In this document: piece after piece, positions 34,841 through 45,529 of the stretch
How positions within the stretch are numbered: the first letter of the stretch is position 1
Layout of the letters: each line of letters opens with the position of its first letter
NCBI GenBank assembly: GCA_033032175.1
Contig: CM065318.1
Coordinates: 15,624,001-15,688,000, forward strand
DNA: 64,000 nt
From: Saturnia japonica
Taxonomy: Eukaryota; Arthropoda; Insecta; Lepidoptera; Saturniidae
Reading direction: 5' to 3'
Notes under the pieces: generated by a model
Seen by the model: only the letters and a program-made list of their open reading frames with translations
Told to the model about the DNA's origin: nothing
Database searches by the model: none
Program-made: the position numbers and the translations under genes

Positions 34841-35152
34841 TTTTTTAGCGTTATAGCCCCAATCTCACCTGATCTTAATCGATGATGTGGCCCAAGACGG
34901 TAGCACGCTAAGCCTAGTGGAATACTGGATCTCAAGTGCAGCTGCCGGAGCACAACTATCAGTTCTTAGCGACAGATTCTCAATTTGAAGGTAGTAGCTA
35001 GCCAGACGAGCATTAGAAGAAGCCCTACCTACCATCATGCAATAGTTTCAACACGATGTTTTCCTTCACCGAAAGCTCTTTGCAGGGATTCGAACACACG
35101 TCGATCGACGCGGAGTCCGTCACGCTACCAACTGAGCCATCATTGCTTGGCA
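34841..35152 (-). mobile_element. tRNA-derived SINE
   Basis: On the - strand the head reads like a tRNA: A box TGGCTCAGTTGG (35139-35128) and B box GTTCGAATCC (35095-35086), at tRNA-like spacing. The unrelated body has AGCTGCCGG-type words, and the 3' end lies near a T run on the + strand at 34841. A second, older copy is at 15008-15256. It is a polymerase III-transcribed retroposon, not a working tRNA gene: no complete acceptor stem can be drawn. Confidence 0.75.
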
Positions 35153-36169
35153 TTTAGCGCCACATAACCGCCATACATTACAGCTAGATTTTGCTTTAAT
35201 AGAGATATTACAGACAACCGTTTATAATAATATCAGGACCACAACTGGCAGATTTCCGAGACGGTTGCAGTCGTAGCAGATCAGTTATGAGACGCGTCCG
35301 ACGGGTACATCTGTGTGTGAATGGGTAGCTTATCCTATACTTAGGTAATTATTAGCGTTGGGAGGGCTAGCCGGTGTTAACTTAGTGCCCGAAAGGCTTG
35401 CATACTAGCATTACAGCGACGACTGGCAATGCATTGCAGATCTCTCGGTTGTCGTTGTTGCGTTTGGATTGTACTATGCTTACCTTTAGGCATAGTGAAG
35501 TAACATCTCCGTGCTTTTGTAAAAAAAATAACATCAAGGGAATGTAGTATTTATTGGGTTACATGACCACAAAAAACCGTATTTACATAATTTTAAACAT
35601 TCATCTGAAATATTTACAATAATATCCTATTATTATTAATTACATTAAATAATTATGTATTATTAAATAATATTTACAAATTGATAACAAATTTTAGAAT
35701 GAAACTGTCTGTTCAGAATTGAATTATTACTTAGTATACTTTTATCTAAAACTACTGTATTTTTATTTACTAGTAACATAATGATTTTAGCGTAGATATA
35801 ATTTTACAATAAAAACAGTTGGTAGCATACGACGCGACCGGCCAGTGCAGGTTGTGAATCAAGAAAATACAATTTAAATTAATACCTCCAGTGATTAATA
35901 ATTGTTTGAACGTGCTAATTAGATTTGAAAAAGTATTTTTCATTTTATACCAACTTAAAATACTGCAATACTTAGCAACCGCCCGCGACTTCGTTCATGT
36001 TAATGTATAGGTACTAATATTATAATTCCCACTTCTCCACGGCAAGATAAACTTTTTATTGAATGAAAATATTGTGTTTTTTTTTTAAATATCTACAAGG
36101 ACCAAGTATCTATAGAGTGAAACAAAAAGCAATGATCAGAATCTATTCAGTAGGTACTTTTTGCGTGAT
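35153..36169. other. Gene-free stretch
   Basis: GC-richer to about 35520, then strongly AT-rich. 35970-36000 has GCCCGCGACTTCGTTCATGT, an isolated trace of a lepidopteran repeat end. Nothing else seen. Confidence 0.4.
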
Positions 36170-36495
36170 GTGGAACTATAGGGAGTAACATAGGCTACTT
36201 TTATTTTATAAAAAGAATTAGGGTTTCGTACAAATAAAAAAAAACTGGTCATGGTGAATGAATTCGGGCGCTTAAATGGCTTACGCTGAGTAAACCATAA
36301 GAGATATAACAAATTAATGTAGTACATAACTGTAGACAATAAAAAGACCTACAAAAAAGTCAGCGAGAGTATACGTCTATCTTCAAAGGAACAACCACAA
36401 CAAGCATTTTTGTCTTTAAAATAGCCGAGAGCAGGAGAGCAATATTCGCGCGGTCATTCTGTAGTCCACGTTAGCGAAGCCGCGGGCACAGCTAG
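36170..36495 (-). mobile_element. Repeat family A copy, partial
   Basis: Contains AGAATTAGGGTTTCG, CAAGCATTTTTGTCTTTAAA and CGCGGGCACAGCTAGT in the order of 2880-3176, about 330 bp. Confidence 0.7.
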
Positions 36496-37168
36496 TTATT
36501 TAATAAAGAGTAGGTAGCTCGTTTTCATAAATTCCTAGAGTCTCAATGATAGTAGGTATAGTATAGGAAATTGGGTCGTTTTAAAACTTTCAACTTTTTA
36601 CTTTTATTCCTAGTTGACGAAAAACGTAAGTAATCCGTACTAATATTATAAATGCGAAAGTAAGAATTAAAAATAATGACTAGAGGCAAGAATTTTAAGT
36701 TGCTACAAAAACTCCTTGGACAGTTTCAAGAAGAGAGTCTTGCTAATGCCTTGTTTCATTCAACTCTGAAGATAAAATCAGTCATAGATGTAGTATAAAT
36801 ATAAATTTTCTATCCATGTGAAATTGTCATAATATTCTATAAATACACTTTGCCATTAAAAAAAAGAAATCTTGATTTTGAAGTCGTGCGCCACCGTCTG
36901 TTCTATACCTTTGTAGTTGTTTGTATTTAATTAATTCTAACTGTATTAACGATTCTTTAGCCATAAATCTTAAAGAATATTAAAATTATTGTGTATTTTA
37001 TACCGAATCTATTTTATACTTAAATTCGTAACATTACGAGTTAATTTTGTAAATTTACATAACACTTATTAGTTATACTTCTATATGGCTAATAATATAT
37101 AATAATGTGTACTGAAGTTTGGTTGCTTTGTTTTAGAACGTAGGTAGGTATCTACTACCTACGTAAGT
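36496..37168. other. Gene-free stretch before the Jockey element
   Basis: 36670-36760 is a partial copy of the intron 6 repeat (CTACAAAAACTCCTTGGACA). Otherwise AT-rich. Confidence 0.4.
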
Positions 37169-37185
37169 ACGTATGTAACATAATG
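37169..37185 (+). repeat. Left target-site duplication of the Jockey insertion
   Basis: The 17-bp word ACGTATGTAACATAATG here is identical to 43148-43164 after the poly(A) tail. Its length fits target-primed insertion by a Jockey-type LINE. Confidence 0.95.
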
Positions 37186-37801
37186 AGACGGAGTTCCGAT
37201 TTGGTCTTGATCGCGAACGGACGTATCGCTCCGTTTGTGCTCTCGACCATCACGTGACTTAATTGTTGCGATCTTATATTTGGAATTTATTCGAATATAT
37301 TGTTGCAATAACGACGTAAACCAACTGGTGTCTAACGCTCGCGTGGTAAACCGCACTTTTCGGTGCGACTTGCTTGTTTTTTATAAATCCACGGTTTTGT
37401 GGTCGCTCACTGGATACCTGACGGTGCTAACTAAAGTGAGCGGGGCGTGACCCGAGCAGCCCGCTGGTTGTCTCCTTCAGAGGCAAACAGCCAGACTCGG
37501 ACGGGCCTGGGAATCTAGGCCTTTGCGGTTATCGCATAGTCTTGCCCCAGGTGTCTCCTGCCAAACCTTCCGATCCTGCACACTCCATCCCCGGGAACCT
37601 GTTTGGGCCTAGCCCGGTTTAATTACCGGTCTGCGTCCTCGGCCCCGGGCTTGTTAGGGCTCCTTAGGGTTGATAGGTCCTTCCTGTGTGTCATTGCACC
37701 TTGACCACAGGTCTCTTGCCGACTCCGATAGTCTTTTTAAGTTTTTGGCGCACCCCCCTGCCCCTAAGGCAGGGAGGCCTTTAATTTAAAATAAAATAAA
37801 A
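37186..37801 (+). promoter_or_regulatory. Jockey 5' UTR with candidate internal Inr + DPE promoter
   Basis: Jockey-type LINEs carry a promoter downstream of the start site. Taking A37192 in GGAGTTCC as +1, the sequence GGACGT occupies exactly +28 to +33 (37219-37224), matching the downstream promoter element consensus (A/G)G(A/T)(C/T)(A/C/G)T. This start would leave six extra bases between the target duplication and +1, so the reading is tentative. The remainder to the ORF1 start is GC-rich leader, ending in an A-rich stretch just before the ATG. Confidence 0.4.
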
Positions 37802-39511
37802 ATGTCCCATTGTCCTCCCTCTTCTGCCGTCATGGCAAATAACGTTACCGACCTGGCCACTTGCATAGGCAAGTTGCAAGCCAGGATGAAAGCGCTGGAA
37901 TTTCAATACCAGCGCTATCAAAATTTCGTCGTATTACGGTGTCCCTCTCTAGACGAGGAATACCGTAATCTACCTGAGAACGCCTGCGTGCGTCGCACCG
38001 CTGCGACCGCGACCCGTCATGAGGCCGTTTCAGGTAGCGAGGCGGCCGCTTCAGGTAGCAAGGCGGCCGATGACGTCACGGCCGCGACCGTTAAACCGAC
38101 TGGCGCCGCGCCAGTCGGCGCCGCGCCCAAACGTCTCACGCGCAGCGCTGCGCGTCCGTCCGCCGCGTCATCCGGGGCCGTGGCCACGTCTACGGCCACG
38201 CCCCCTGTCCCGACTAGCCAATCGCGCGGGTCAAGCCCCGCCTCCGTCAGGCGAGGGCCGCGTAATTCGCGGTCACAATCTAGGGTTACCAAAAATAGCC
38301 CGTACGTCCGTCCCGCGCGATCCACGGAAACCGCGTTAAAGACGAAAAATTCGTTTTCGGCCCTTCCGGTCGAACAAGACTCGCCCGCGAGTTCGGATCC
38401 ATCTCCGGAGATGGATACCGAGAACGACGGCTTCACCGTCGTGGCGTCGCGTAAGCGAACGGCGCGTAGCAGTCCGACTGCTCAACCGGCGCCTAAGGTA
38501 ATAGCTAAGGCAACAATCAGGGGCGCCGCCGCCCCCGCGTCCTCCCAGCTCCCCGCGCCCGCCGGCGGGAAACAAGAGCGTGCCCCACCTCCAATCATAA
38601 TCCGGGACAAGGCGGCCTGGATGGGAGTCTGCAATGAAATGCGCAGACTCAAACTCGAGTATCACAAGGCTAGGAATATAGTCAACGGGATTTCCATTTC
38701 GGTGAGTTCTTCGGAAACTCACCGCAAACTCACCACCCTCCTCCGGCAGAAAGGTCTGCAATTCTACACCTATTCTCTCGCGGAGGAGCGCGTCCTCCGA
38801 GTGGTCATCCGCCGCATTCCGGTGGAGCTCGACCCGTCGGAGGTGTGCTCCTCGCTCAAGGAGCAAAGTTATCCCATCCGGGAAGTACACCGGATGTACA
38901 GTAAAGATAAGCGGCCACTACAAATGGTAGTGGCCATATTGGACCTTTCCCCCGAGGGAAAGGCCATCTTCCAGCTAGAGACGGTGTGCGGGCTCTCCGG
39001 GATTAACGTGGAGCCCCCATACAAAAACCACCAGCCTGCGCAGTGCCACAACTGCCAGCTGTACGGGCACGCTGCTCGTAACTGTCATTCTCGTCCGCGG
39101 TGCGTAAAGTGCCGAGAGGACCACCCCACACGGGAGTGCACGCGCGAGCGTGACTCCGTCGTCCCCCCGAGCTGCGTGTTATGCGGGGAGGAGGGGCATC
39201 CCGCGAATTATCGCGGTTGCCCCAAGGCCCCGCGCACCACGCGGCCACGCACGCAGAGGCAGGCGGCCCCCCGGGCGGCGCCCCCGGGCGGCGCCCCCCG
39301 CCTCAGCTACCAAAGCGCAACCCCCGCTGGCGTCAGGGGAATTTCCCGCGCTGCCGGTCCCGCGCCAGTCCCCGGCCGCCGCCGGCCTCTCCGCACCCCG
39401 CGCGGTGCAACCGCAACCCGTGCGTTCATCGCAGAACGCATGGGGCCCCCGTCGCCCCAATCCACAGCCCCTTATGGCTATGGATATTCCCGCGCCCCGC
39501 GCGCCCGCTAA
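37802..39511 (+). CDS. Jockey ORF1, gag-like nucleic-acid-binding protein
   Basis: 569-aa open frame, probably the RNA-binding partner that packages the element's RNA. The N-terminus has a short coiled-coil-like stretch, followed by a long low-complexity Ala/Pro/Ser/Arg region (about 65-260), a more ordered domain (about 270-410), then three zinc knuckles: CHNCQLYGHAARNC (from residue 415), CVKCREDHPTREC and CVLCGEEGHPANYRGC. The last about 75 residues are Pro/Arg-rich filler. The +1 frame, by contrast, stays open to 39713 and reads like a real C-terminus (FPALPVP, then a charged helical end), overlapping ORF2 by 14 nt. A frame slip in the C/G runs near 39266-39300 therefore probably separates this copy from the ancestral ORF1. 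Confidence 0.85.
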   Translation: MSHCPPSSAVMANNVTDLATCIGKLQARMKALEFQYQRYQNFVVLRCPSLDEEYRNLPENACVRRTAATATRHEAVSGSEAAASGSKAADDVTAATVKPTGAAPVGAAPKRLTRSAARPSAASSGAVATSTATPPVPTSQSRGSSPASVRRGPRNSRSQSRVTKNSPYVRPARSTETALKTKNSFSALPVEQDSPASSDPSPEMDTENDGFTVVASRKRTARSSPTAQPAPKVIAKATIRGAAAPASSQLPAPAGGKQERAPPPIIIRDKAAWMGVCNEMRRLKLEYHKARNIVNGISISVSSSETHRKLTTLLRQKGLQFYTYSLAEERVLRVVIRRIPVELDPSEVCSSLKEQSYPIREVHRMYSKDKRPLQMVVAILDLSPEGKAIFQLETVCGLSGINVEPPYKNHQPAQCHNCQLYGHAARNCHSRPRCVKCREDHPTRECTRERDSVVPPSCVLCGEEGHPANYRGCPKAPRTTRPRTQRQAAPRAAPPGGAPRLSYQSATPAGVRGISRAAGPAPVPGRRRPLRTPRGATATRAFIAERMGPPSPQSTAPYGYGYSRAPRAR

Positions 39512-39713
39512 CGTTGTCGTTAATAGTAACGACTTAATGATACTGCTCCTTCGCGAGCACGATATCCGCGAGCTCATTGACTACAATGACCATCTGGAGC
39601 GCTTCGGTCTCATCAAGACCGCTTGCGCGTTCCCCCGCCTCTCAGAGACACTACAACGTCTCGACCGTGAGGCGTGTAATAATAACTTAGGGCCTTTCAA
39701 TGGCAAAGTTTAA
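39273..39713 (+). pseudogene. Likely true C-terminus of Jockey ORF1 in the +1 frame
   Basis: From about 39273 the frame one base ahead of ORF1 encodes SGEFPALPVPRQ, an Ala/Pro linker, then an acidic/helical segment with LREHDIRELIDYNDHLE, and ends with TAA at 39711-39713. The region has sensible composition, unlike the Pro/Arg-rich stretch in the ORF1 frame, and it ends 14 nt inside ORF2, a typical LINE arrangement. The exact crossover lies in a duplicated GGGCGGCGCCCCC motif that is prone to length change. A programmed +1 frameshift is possible but less likely than mutation or base-calling error. Confidence 0.6.
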
Positions 39714-42594
39714 GCCGAAAGCGTTAAATCTTTCTTTTTTTAACGCGCGAAGCCTACTACCGCAGCGTGATCTCGTCGCGACCTTTCTTAAAGATCACCA
39801 AGTAGATGTTCTTTTAGTGCAGGAGACGCTCTTAAAGCGTGCTAAACGTGATCCGAAAATCGCGAACTACAATATTGTAAGAAATGACCGGGCCGGCCGC
39901 GGGGGCGGCACTCTCATTTATTACAAACGATCGTTATATTGTACGCCGGTAGATCCTCCGATACTTACCAATATGGAAGTATCCGTGTGTAGACTAGGAA
40001 TGACCGACCACCCGTCCATAACGTTAGTTTCAGTTTATCTCTCGCCGAGGAAAGAGCCTCTCAGGTCTGACCTAGAAAAGCTACTTTCGCTCGGTGAATC
40101 GGTCATTATAGCGGGTGACCTCAATTGTGGACACACTTCGTTTGGCAATTGGAGAGACTCCAGTAATGGGGTTAAACTCGAAGAGCTAACGAACGTGCTA
40201 AACTTTGATGTCATAGCGCCACCCACTCCCACCCACTTTCAAGACAACTGTATGCCGACAGTGCTTGATGTAGCTCTCATTAAAGGTATCGCGCTTCGGT
40301 TACGACTCATTCGGGTCGTACACGAGCTCGACTCCGACCACCGTCCGGTCATCATGCAGCTAGGTCAACCAGACGACTCTAGCCCTCCTTCGGTCCAAGT
40401 GGTTGACTATGCCAAGCTAAAACATTATCTTGCGGACAGGCCGTCCTCGTCCAGCTTAGATAGGATCCCGGACGTATTGGGGTCCGTTGCGGATGTAGAT
40501 CTCGCGATCGATTCCCTGGTCGACCACCTGCAGGTCGGCATCGGAGAGGCCTCGAGAGAGGTCGAAGAGGCGAGCGATCGCCGCTTCGTACTCCCTGCCG
40601 ACGTGCGGGCGTTGTTGACGGAAAAGAACGCGGCGACTCGTGCGCACGACCACTATCCGACCGAGGAAAACCGCGCACGCTTACGCGCGCTTCAGAGAGC
40701 GGTTAGAGCCCGCATATTAGAACTCAGGAGTCACAGATGGGACGCCCTCGTCGAAGGGCTAAGGCCGTCGCATCTGGCTTACTGGAAACTAGCTCGCAGC
40801 CTCAAAATAGAGGCTTCTTATCTTATGCCCCCCCTCGAGAGGGGTCCCGGTATACCGCTCGCCTTCGATAGCAGCGACAAGGCGGAGTGCCTCGCCACTT
40901 GTTTGGAGAGCCAGTGCTCTCCGAACAGTGTCGATGCAAATACCGACCGGGTCGAGGGTATCGATGGATGCGTGCGGGAGCTGGATAAGCTCCCCGCGAC
41001 AGCCTCCCTGTCCCCAGTCACGTCTGAGGAGGTTCTTTCCATTATAAAAAGCCTTAAGCTCAGAAAAGCACCAGGTCCCGACGGGATCAGGAATGAAGTA
41101 CTTAGGCTTCTTCCTGATCGCCTCATAGCTCTATTGGTCTGCATCTTCAATGTAGCCATAGTCCACTGCCATTTTCCAGCCGCCTGGAAAAAGGCAATAG
41201 TCATAGGTATCCGTAAGCCCGGCAAGAGCGCGTCGCTTCCCGACAGCTATCGCCCGATCAGTCTCCTAAATACTTTAGGGAAAATGTACGAGCGGATCCT
41301 TCTGAACCGTCTCAAGTCAGTAATAGAGGAGAAAGACCTCTATCCGCCTGAGCAATTCGGTTTCCGTGCTAGATATTCTTGCACTCATCAAGTGCACCGC
41401 CTCACGGAGCACGTTGCATTTAATTTTGCTGAATTATATAAACCCCGCCGTACACTTGCGGTCTTTTTCGACGTTGCCAAGGCCTTCGATAAGGTCTGGC
41501 ACGAGGGATTGATCTACAAGTTGTATCACTTTGAAGTCCCCGATAGGCTAATTAAAATAATTCGCGACTATCTAACATATCGCACCTTTCGCTATAGAGT
41601 GGAAGGTGAATTGTCCACGCCCCGTCCAATACGCTCAGGCGTTCCCCAAGGTTCGATCCTGGCTCCTAGCCTATTTAACCTGTACGTCAGTGACCTACCT
41701 CGACTCCCGGAGGTCGAGGTAGGGCTATACGCTGACGATACAGTCTTATATGCCTCAGATAGGAATAGATCCCACCTCAGACACAAAGTCCAACGCTCCG
41801 TGACCACTCTCGGGAAGTGGTTTAACGAGTGGCGTATAGCCGTTAATCCCTCGAAGAGCGCCGCGATGCTCTTCGATGCGGATTCATCACAGATACCGTG
41901 GAAGCTTAAACCTGTTAAGCTCTATGATAATCCGATTCCGTATGTAAGAGAGACCAAATATCTAGGGGTAACCCTAGATAGTAGGCTCTCTTTTAGACCC
42001 CACATCCGTAAGGTTAGGAACAGGGCCGCGTGGGTCCTGGGCCGGTTGCATCCTCTGTTGTGTTCGGTGAGTAAAATGTCCACGCGACATAAGCTCACGC
42101 TCTACAAGACGTGTATTCGACCAATTTTGACATACAGTTGCGCCGTGTTCGCACATATGTCCGAGTCGAGTTTCAAACGGTTACAATCGATACAGAATAG
42201 GTTCCTCTATCGTCTCACCGGGGCCCCGTGGTATGTTCGAAGCGTAGATCTCCATAGAGATATGGAGCTTCCTTCGATACATGCCTACGTTAAACAGCTC
42301 TCCCGTTCGTATTTCGACACCGCGTCGAACCACGCGAATCCGTTAATAAAAACAGCCGCCACTTATGTTCCGGCACCCACGGACATCCGGTGCAAACGCC
42401 GGCCGCGCAATATTTTTATTGATCCCGACGATCACATCGAAAATTCGAATAAATATTACACATCCGTCTCTCCAAACAGAGCGTGCCAGCGCCCACGCCC
42501 GCGTAACCACCGTTCTCTCCGCAGAGGGCGGGCGGTCAATTTCGCTCCAGCACACCCGTCACGTCCACCCTCTCTAGCGGTAACCCAAGCCTAG
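39700..42594 (+). CDS. Jockey ORF2, AP-endonuclease / reverse transcriptase
   Basis: 964-aa intact polyprotein that nicks target DNA and copies the element RNA onto it (target-primed reverse transcription). N-terminal exonuclease-endonuclease-phosphatase domain: FFNARSLLPQRD, Glu in VLLVQETLL, GDLNCGH, and the catalytic SDHRP. Central reverse transcriptase: RKAPGPDGI, YRPISLLNTLGK, the first catalytic Asp in FFDVAKAFDKVWH, GVPQGSILAPSLFNLY, and YADD at residues 677-680. C-terminal thumb-like region has GAPWYVRSVDLHRDMELPS, very characteristic of the Jockey clade. No RNase H domain. Start is the ATG inside the ORF1 end (14-nt overlap with the +1 ORF1 frame), consistent with coupled translation. 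All catalytic motifs are intact. Confidence 0.93.
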   Translation: MAKFKPKALNLSFFNARSLLPQRDLVATFLKDHQVDVLLVQETLLKRAKRDPKIANYNIVRNDRAGRGGGTLIYYKRSLYCTPVDPPILTNMEVSVCRLGMTDHPSITLVSVYLSPRKEPLRSDLEKLLSLGESVIIAGDLNCGHTSFGNWRDSSNGVKLEELTNVLNFDVIAPPTPTHFQDNCMPTVLDVALIKGIALRLRLIRVVHELDSDHRPVIMQLGQPDDSSPPSVQVVDYAKLKHYLADRPSSSSLDRIPDVLGSVADVDLAIDSLVDHLQVGIGEASREVEEASDRRFVLPADVRALLTEKNAATRAHDHYPTEENRARLRALQRAVRARILELRSHRWDALVEGLRPSHLAYWKLARSLKIEASYLMPPLERGPGIPLAFDSSDKAECLATCLESQCSPNSVDANTDRVEGIDGCVRELDKLPATASLSPVTSEEVLSIIKSLKLRKAPGPDGIRNEVLRLLPDRLIALLVCIFNVAIVHCHFPAAWKKAIVIGIRKPGKSASLPDSYRPISLLNTLGKMYERILLNRLKSVIEEKDLYPPEQFGFRARYSCTHQVHRLTEHVAFNFAELYKPRRTLAVFFDVAKAFDKVWHEGLIYKLYHFEVPDRLIKIIRDYLTYRTFRYRVEGELSTPRPIRSGVPQGSILAPSLFNLYVSDLPRLPEVEVGLYADDTVLYASDRNRSHLRHKVQRSVTTLGKWFNEWRIAVNPSKSAAMLFDADSSQIPWKLKPVKLYDNPIPYVRETKYLGVTLDSRLSFRPHIRKVRNRAAWVLGRLHPLLCSVSKMSTRHKLTLYKTCIRPILTYSCAVFAHMSESSFKRLQSIQNRFLYRLTGAPWYVRSVDLHRDMELPSIHAYVKQLSRSYFDTASNHANPLIKTAATYVPAPTDIRCKRRPRNIFIDPDDHIENSNKYYTSVSPNRACQRPRPRNHRSLRRGRAVNFAPAHPSRPPSLAVTQA

Positions 42595-43093
42595 GTCCGT
42601 TCCTCGGTGTGAAACCCTTGGGTCAGGCAACCGCCCGCGCGATACAAGTGACACTGTACGTGCATCACTTAGCTACCTACATACAACACTACACACGTAT
42701 GAACATACACACGTGCACACCACACAGGTACATAGGTTCTGTGAGGGACCTTTTTTTTTCTTTTTTTACGCTAGTTAGTTAGCGCTAGTTAGTGTAGAAA
42801 CATTCCGATTATTGAATACACATACGCACGGTTCCTTCCTTCCTCCCAGGAGGAAGGGAACGTGCCTATGTGTATATTTAGTTAGCTCGAATCGTAGGTG
42901 TAGGGATTCGAATAGATCGCGACCTATTTGCGAACGCGACGACCGCCCGAGCCGAGGTCCGGCCACTTTGGCACCCTCGTGCGAGTCGTCCACAAAACTT
43001 TCGCGGCTGAGTGCCCTCTGCGCTCGCCCCCAAGTCCGGTGAAGCTGTAAAAGCCGCAGCGGCTTTAGGGCCCCTAAGGCTAACAGTGTAGTC

Positions 43094-43147
<54 letters not shown>
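42595..43147 (+). other. Jockey 3' UTR and poly(A) tail
   Basis: Non-coding 3' end including a T-rich stretch (42750-42768), the imperfect palindrome CCTTCCTCCCAGGAGGAAGG near 42840, and a terminal segment with GGTGAAGCTGTAAAAGCCG before the A run. Diverged copies of this same tail occur at 2311-2610 and 4238-4568, showing it belongs to a family with other members nearby. Confidence 0.8.
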
Positions 43148-43149
<2 letters not shown>

Positions 43150-43164
43150 GTATGTAACATAATG
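43148..43164 (+). repeat. Right target-site duplication of the Jockey insertion
   Basis: Exact copy of 37169-37185. Its first A cannot be distinguished from the end of the poly(A) tail. Confidence 0.95.
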
Positions 43165-43364
43165 CAAAATATATAAAATAACTAGAGGTAGTTTTAAGAT
43201 ATTTTTAAGATTACCATTAGGTATTATAAAAAAATAGGATATACCTAAAAGTATTATATTGAAAAAGTTTTACGAAACAAGTTTATCATATTTTTTTAGA
43301 TTTAGATGTCTAATGTATATAATTAAATAAAATTAATTAACTATAAAAAAAATTAATTATAACA

Positions 43365-43545
43365 TAACAACATACCATTACACCTGTACCCCCGAAGAGT
43401 TAGGTAGAAGTGTACTAATGTACACCCACAGTTCGCCGTGTATGTTTTTTAGGTCCCATGTAACAGAGGGCGAGCCTATTGCCATTAATCGGGCACAAAG
43501 TCAAACTCCGGCTGCTACTGAGAATTTTCATAGAATATTAGGTAC
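43365..43545 (-). repeat. Dispersed repeat (GGTCCCATGTAA type)
   Basis: Contains GGTCCCATGTAACAGAGG and CGAGCCTATTGCCATTAATC; the inverted counterpart is at 57060-57245. This pair is an old interspersed repeat. Confidence 0.6.
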
Positions 43546-45529
43546 TTTTTTATGGATAAGAGATTCAAAGATTTACTTTTAGTATGTTCTACAGAAATAT
43601 ATATTACTAGCGGACCCGTGCAAATACTTCGCACATACTTTAATGTAAACAATCTACCGGCTGTCATGAAAGTTATACATTGTTTATATATGGCACCTTG
43701 AATATATTTTCATTAGCATCAACAAATGGCATTCCTAACGTAAAAGTCTCAAATTCTTTTTAACGAAAACATTGATAATTCTATACGCCATTTCGTGAAT
43801 ACCGGGGAACATAAGTTTTATACATAGACCAAAGAATAGTTTTTAGTCTAACGTTTTGTAATGACGTTCGAGTCATTAATTTTAATGAAGAATTAACGGA
43901 AGGCGTTGCCAGGAAACAACTATTGAGAAGATAGCATCACATCATCAAACGATCTTTTGGAATAATTAGAGATCATACATACTAAGTTTACCTATTTTAT
44001 ATTCATTTGTGAAATTGGTGTATTTTATAATTGACTTCAATGTGGAATTACTAATGTGTTAGAAGATACAAGCGAAATAATCTATTTTTCACTAACTAAA
44101 ATACTTTCAATAAATAAATAAATATTGTAATTATAATTCTAAATAAATAAATAAATTAATTTAATGAATTAGAACATCTTAAAGCTGCATGCTTACTATT
44201 AGAGGAACAGCGTAACGTCTTTAAACTACAATTCCTCGTACAATACTGTGCCTCAATACGATTCGACAAAGCAAAAATTACAATTTCTTTTTAACGAAAT
44301 TATGTAAAGATGGCGTTCCGAACAACTTTCGCTACAATACAATTCAAACCAGATACACCAACTGTTATCGGAAGTCGTTAGTAGGTAGGTACCTATTTAA
44401 TAAGACTTGTAAAAAACCAACAGAAATATTGTTTATCGCCTTTACATTATACATATCAAAGTGCCTGACTTTGTGTACTGGTTTTTTTTTTTTTAATCTA
44501 AAACAATTAAAAATATATATTTTTTAATTGCACTCATATAAGCTGAATTTTATCTCTAATTATATTATTATCTATTTATTATTATTATGTTTTTCTATTT
44601 AAAAAAACATTAAGATGAAGAGTGTTTGAATATCTTTTTGTGTGATACTTTATATATTATTTGAGCGACACACTTATAATTTTATGAATCAATTCCGATA
44701 ATATTTACGCGCATCATCGCAAATATAATGTATTGAAATTAGTTAAATAAATATCTAATTGATGTATTTTATTTTAACAATTTTCACCACATGATATTAA
44801 TAATAATACCTATGTTATTTGCAACGTAATGTCAAACTTTTTACATATTTTTTATCTTATAAATAAATTTAATTTACAAATACAAACTAAATAAGTAGTT
44901 ATGAGTATACAGTGGACAATTCTGAAGATATAAAATTATAATTATTATATAAAGAAAGTAAAACACCTTCAGAATAGAGCCATAGTTTACCACTATCAGT
45001 TAAGAGTCTAATCTATACAATATTATCATATCTAATTGGGAACTTACCATAAAATGCCATTGTGTTGAAGTTTTGTTCAAAATTGTATTGACAATATGTA
45101 TGTACTAAAAAAAATTATAATAATCAATGCCTTTTATCGATGTCATTAATCTCGACATTATCATAGGAGCGAATAGTTAAAACGAATTTCTAAAATGAAA
45201 AAAAGTAAAAAAAAAAAACCTTTCATATTCAAAAGAAGTGAAAGCAACTTCTTTGGCAATTAAAAATACTCACAGGAAAATAACCGCTTAGTACATATTA
45301 TAAATACCTAATTATTAAGCAATCAATAACACACAGTGTCTTTTTACCTTTGTACGTAGGTATCTATTCGTGTTAGTTGTTTTATTTCGCGTGTTTGTAA
45401 ATTTGTTTTATTGTAGCGTAGTTCTTTTTTTCTCTCTTATATCTAATAACAATTTTTCGTCCTTTTACCGTCATAATAATATCTTAGTTTGAAAAACGTT
45501 GGGAGTTTTGAGCGTAATCTTGATTTGTC

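Larger units (their letters stand above)
37186..43147 (+). mobile_element. Full-length Jockey-clade non-LTR retrotransposon
   Basis: A 5962-bp LINE bounded by a perfect 17-bp target-site duplication, ACGTATGTAACATAATG, at 37169-37185 and 43148-43164. Order: GC-rich 5' UTR, gag-like ORF1, ORF2 with endonuclease and reverse transcriptase, about 550-bp 3' UTR, and a poly(A) tail of about 52 A (43097-43148). The perfect duplication, long pure tail, and unbroken ORF2 indicate a recent insertion. Its GC content is far above that of the flanking DNA. The protein motifs place it in the Jockey clade; I cannot name a specific family. Confidence 0.93.

Noticed and set aside
35086..35139. Possible functional tRNA gene on the - strand
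   Set aside because: A and B boxes are present but no complete acceptor and anticodon stems can be drawn, and a decayed copy with the same non-tRNA body occurs at 15008-15256, so it is a SINE head.
38017..39577. Long - strand frames opposite the Jockey ORF1
   Set aside because: GC-rich coding DNA leaves open antisense frames; they have no domain and overlap a supported gag-like ORF.
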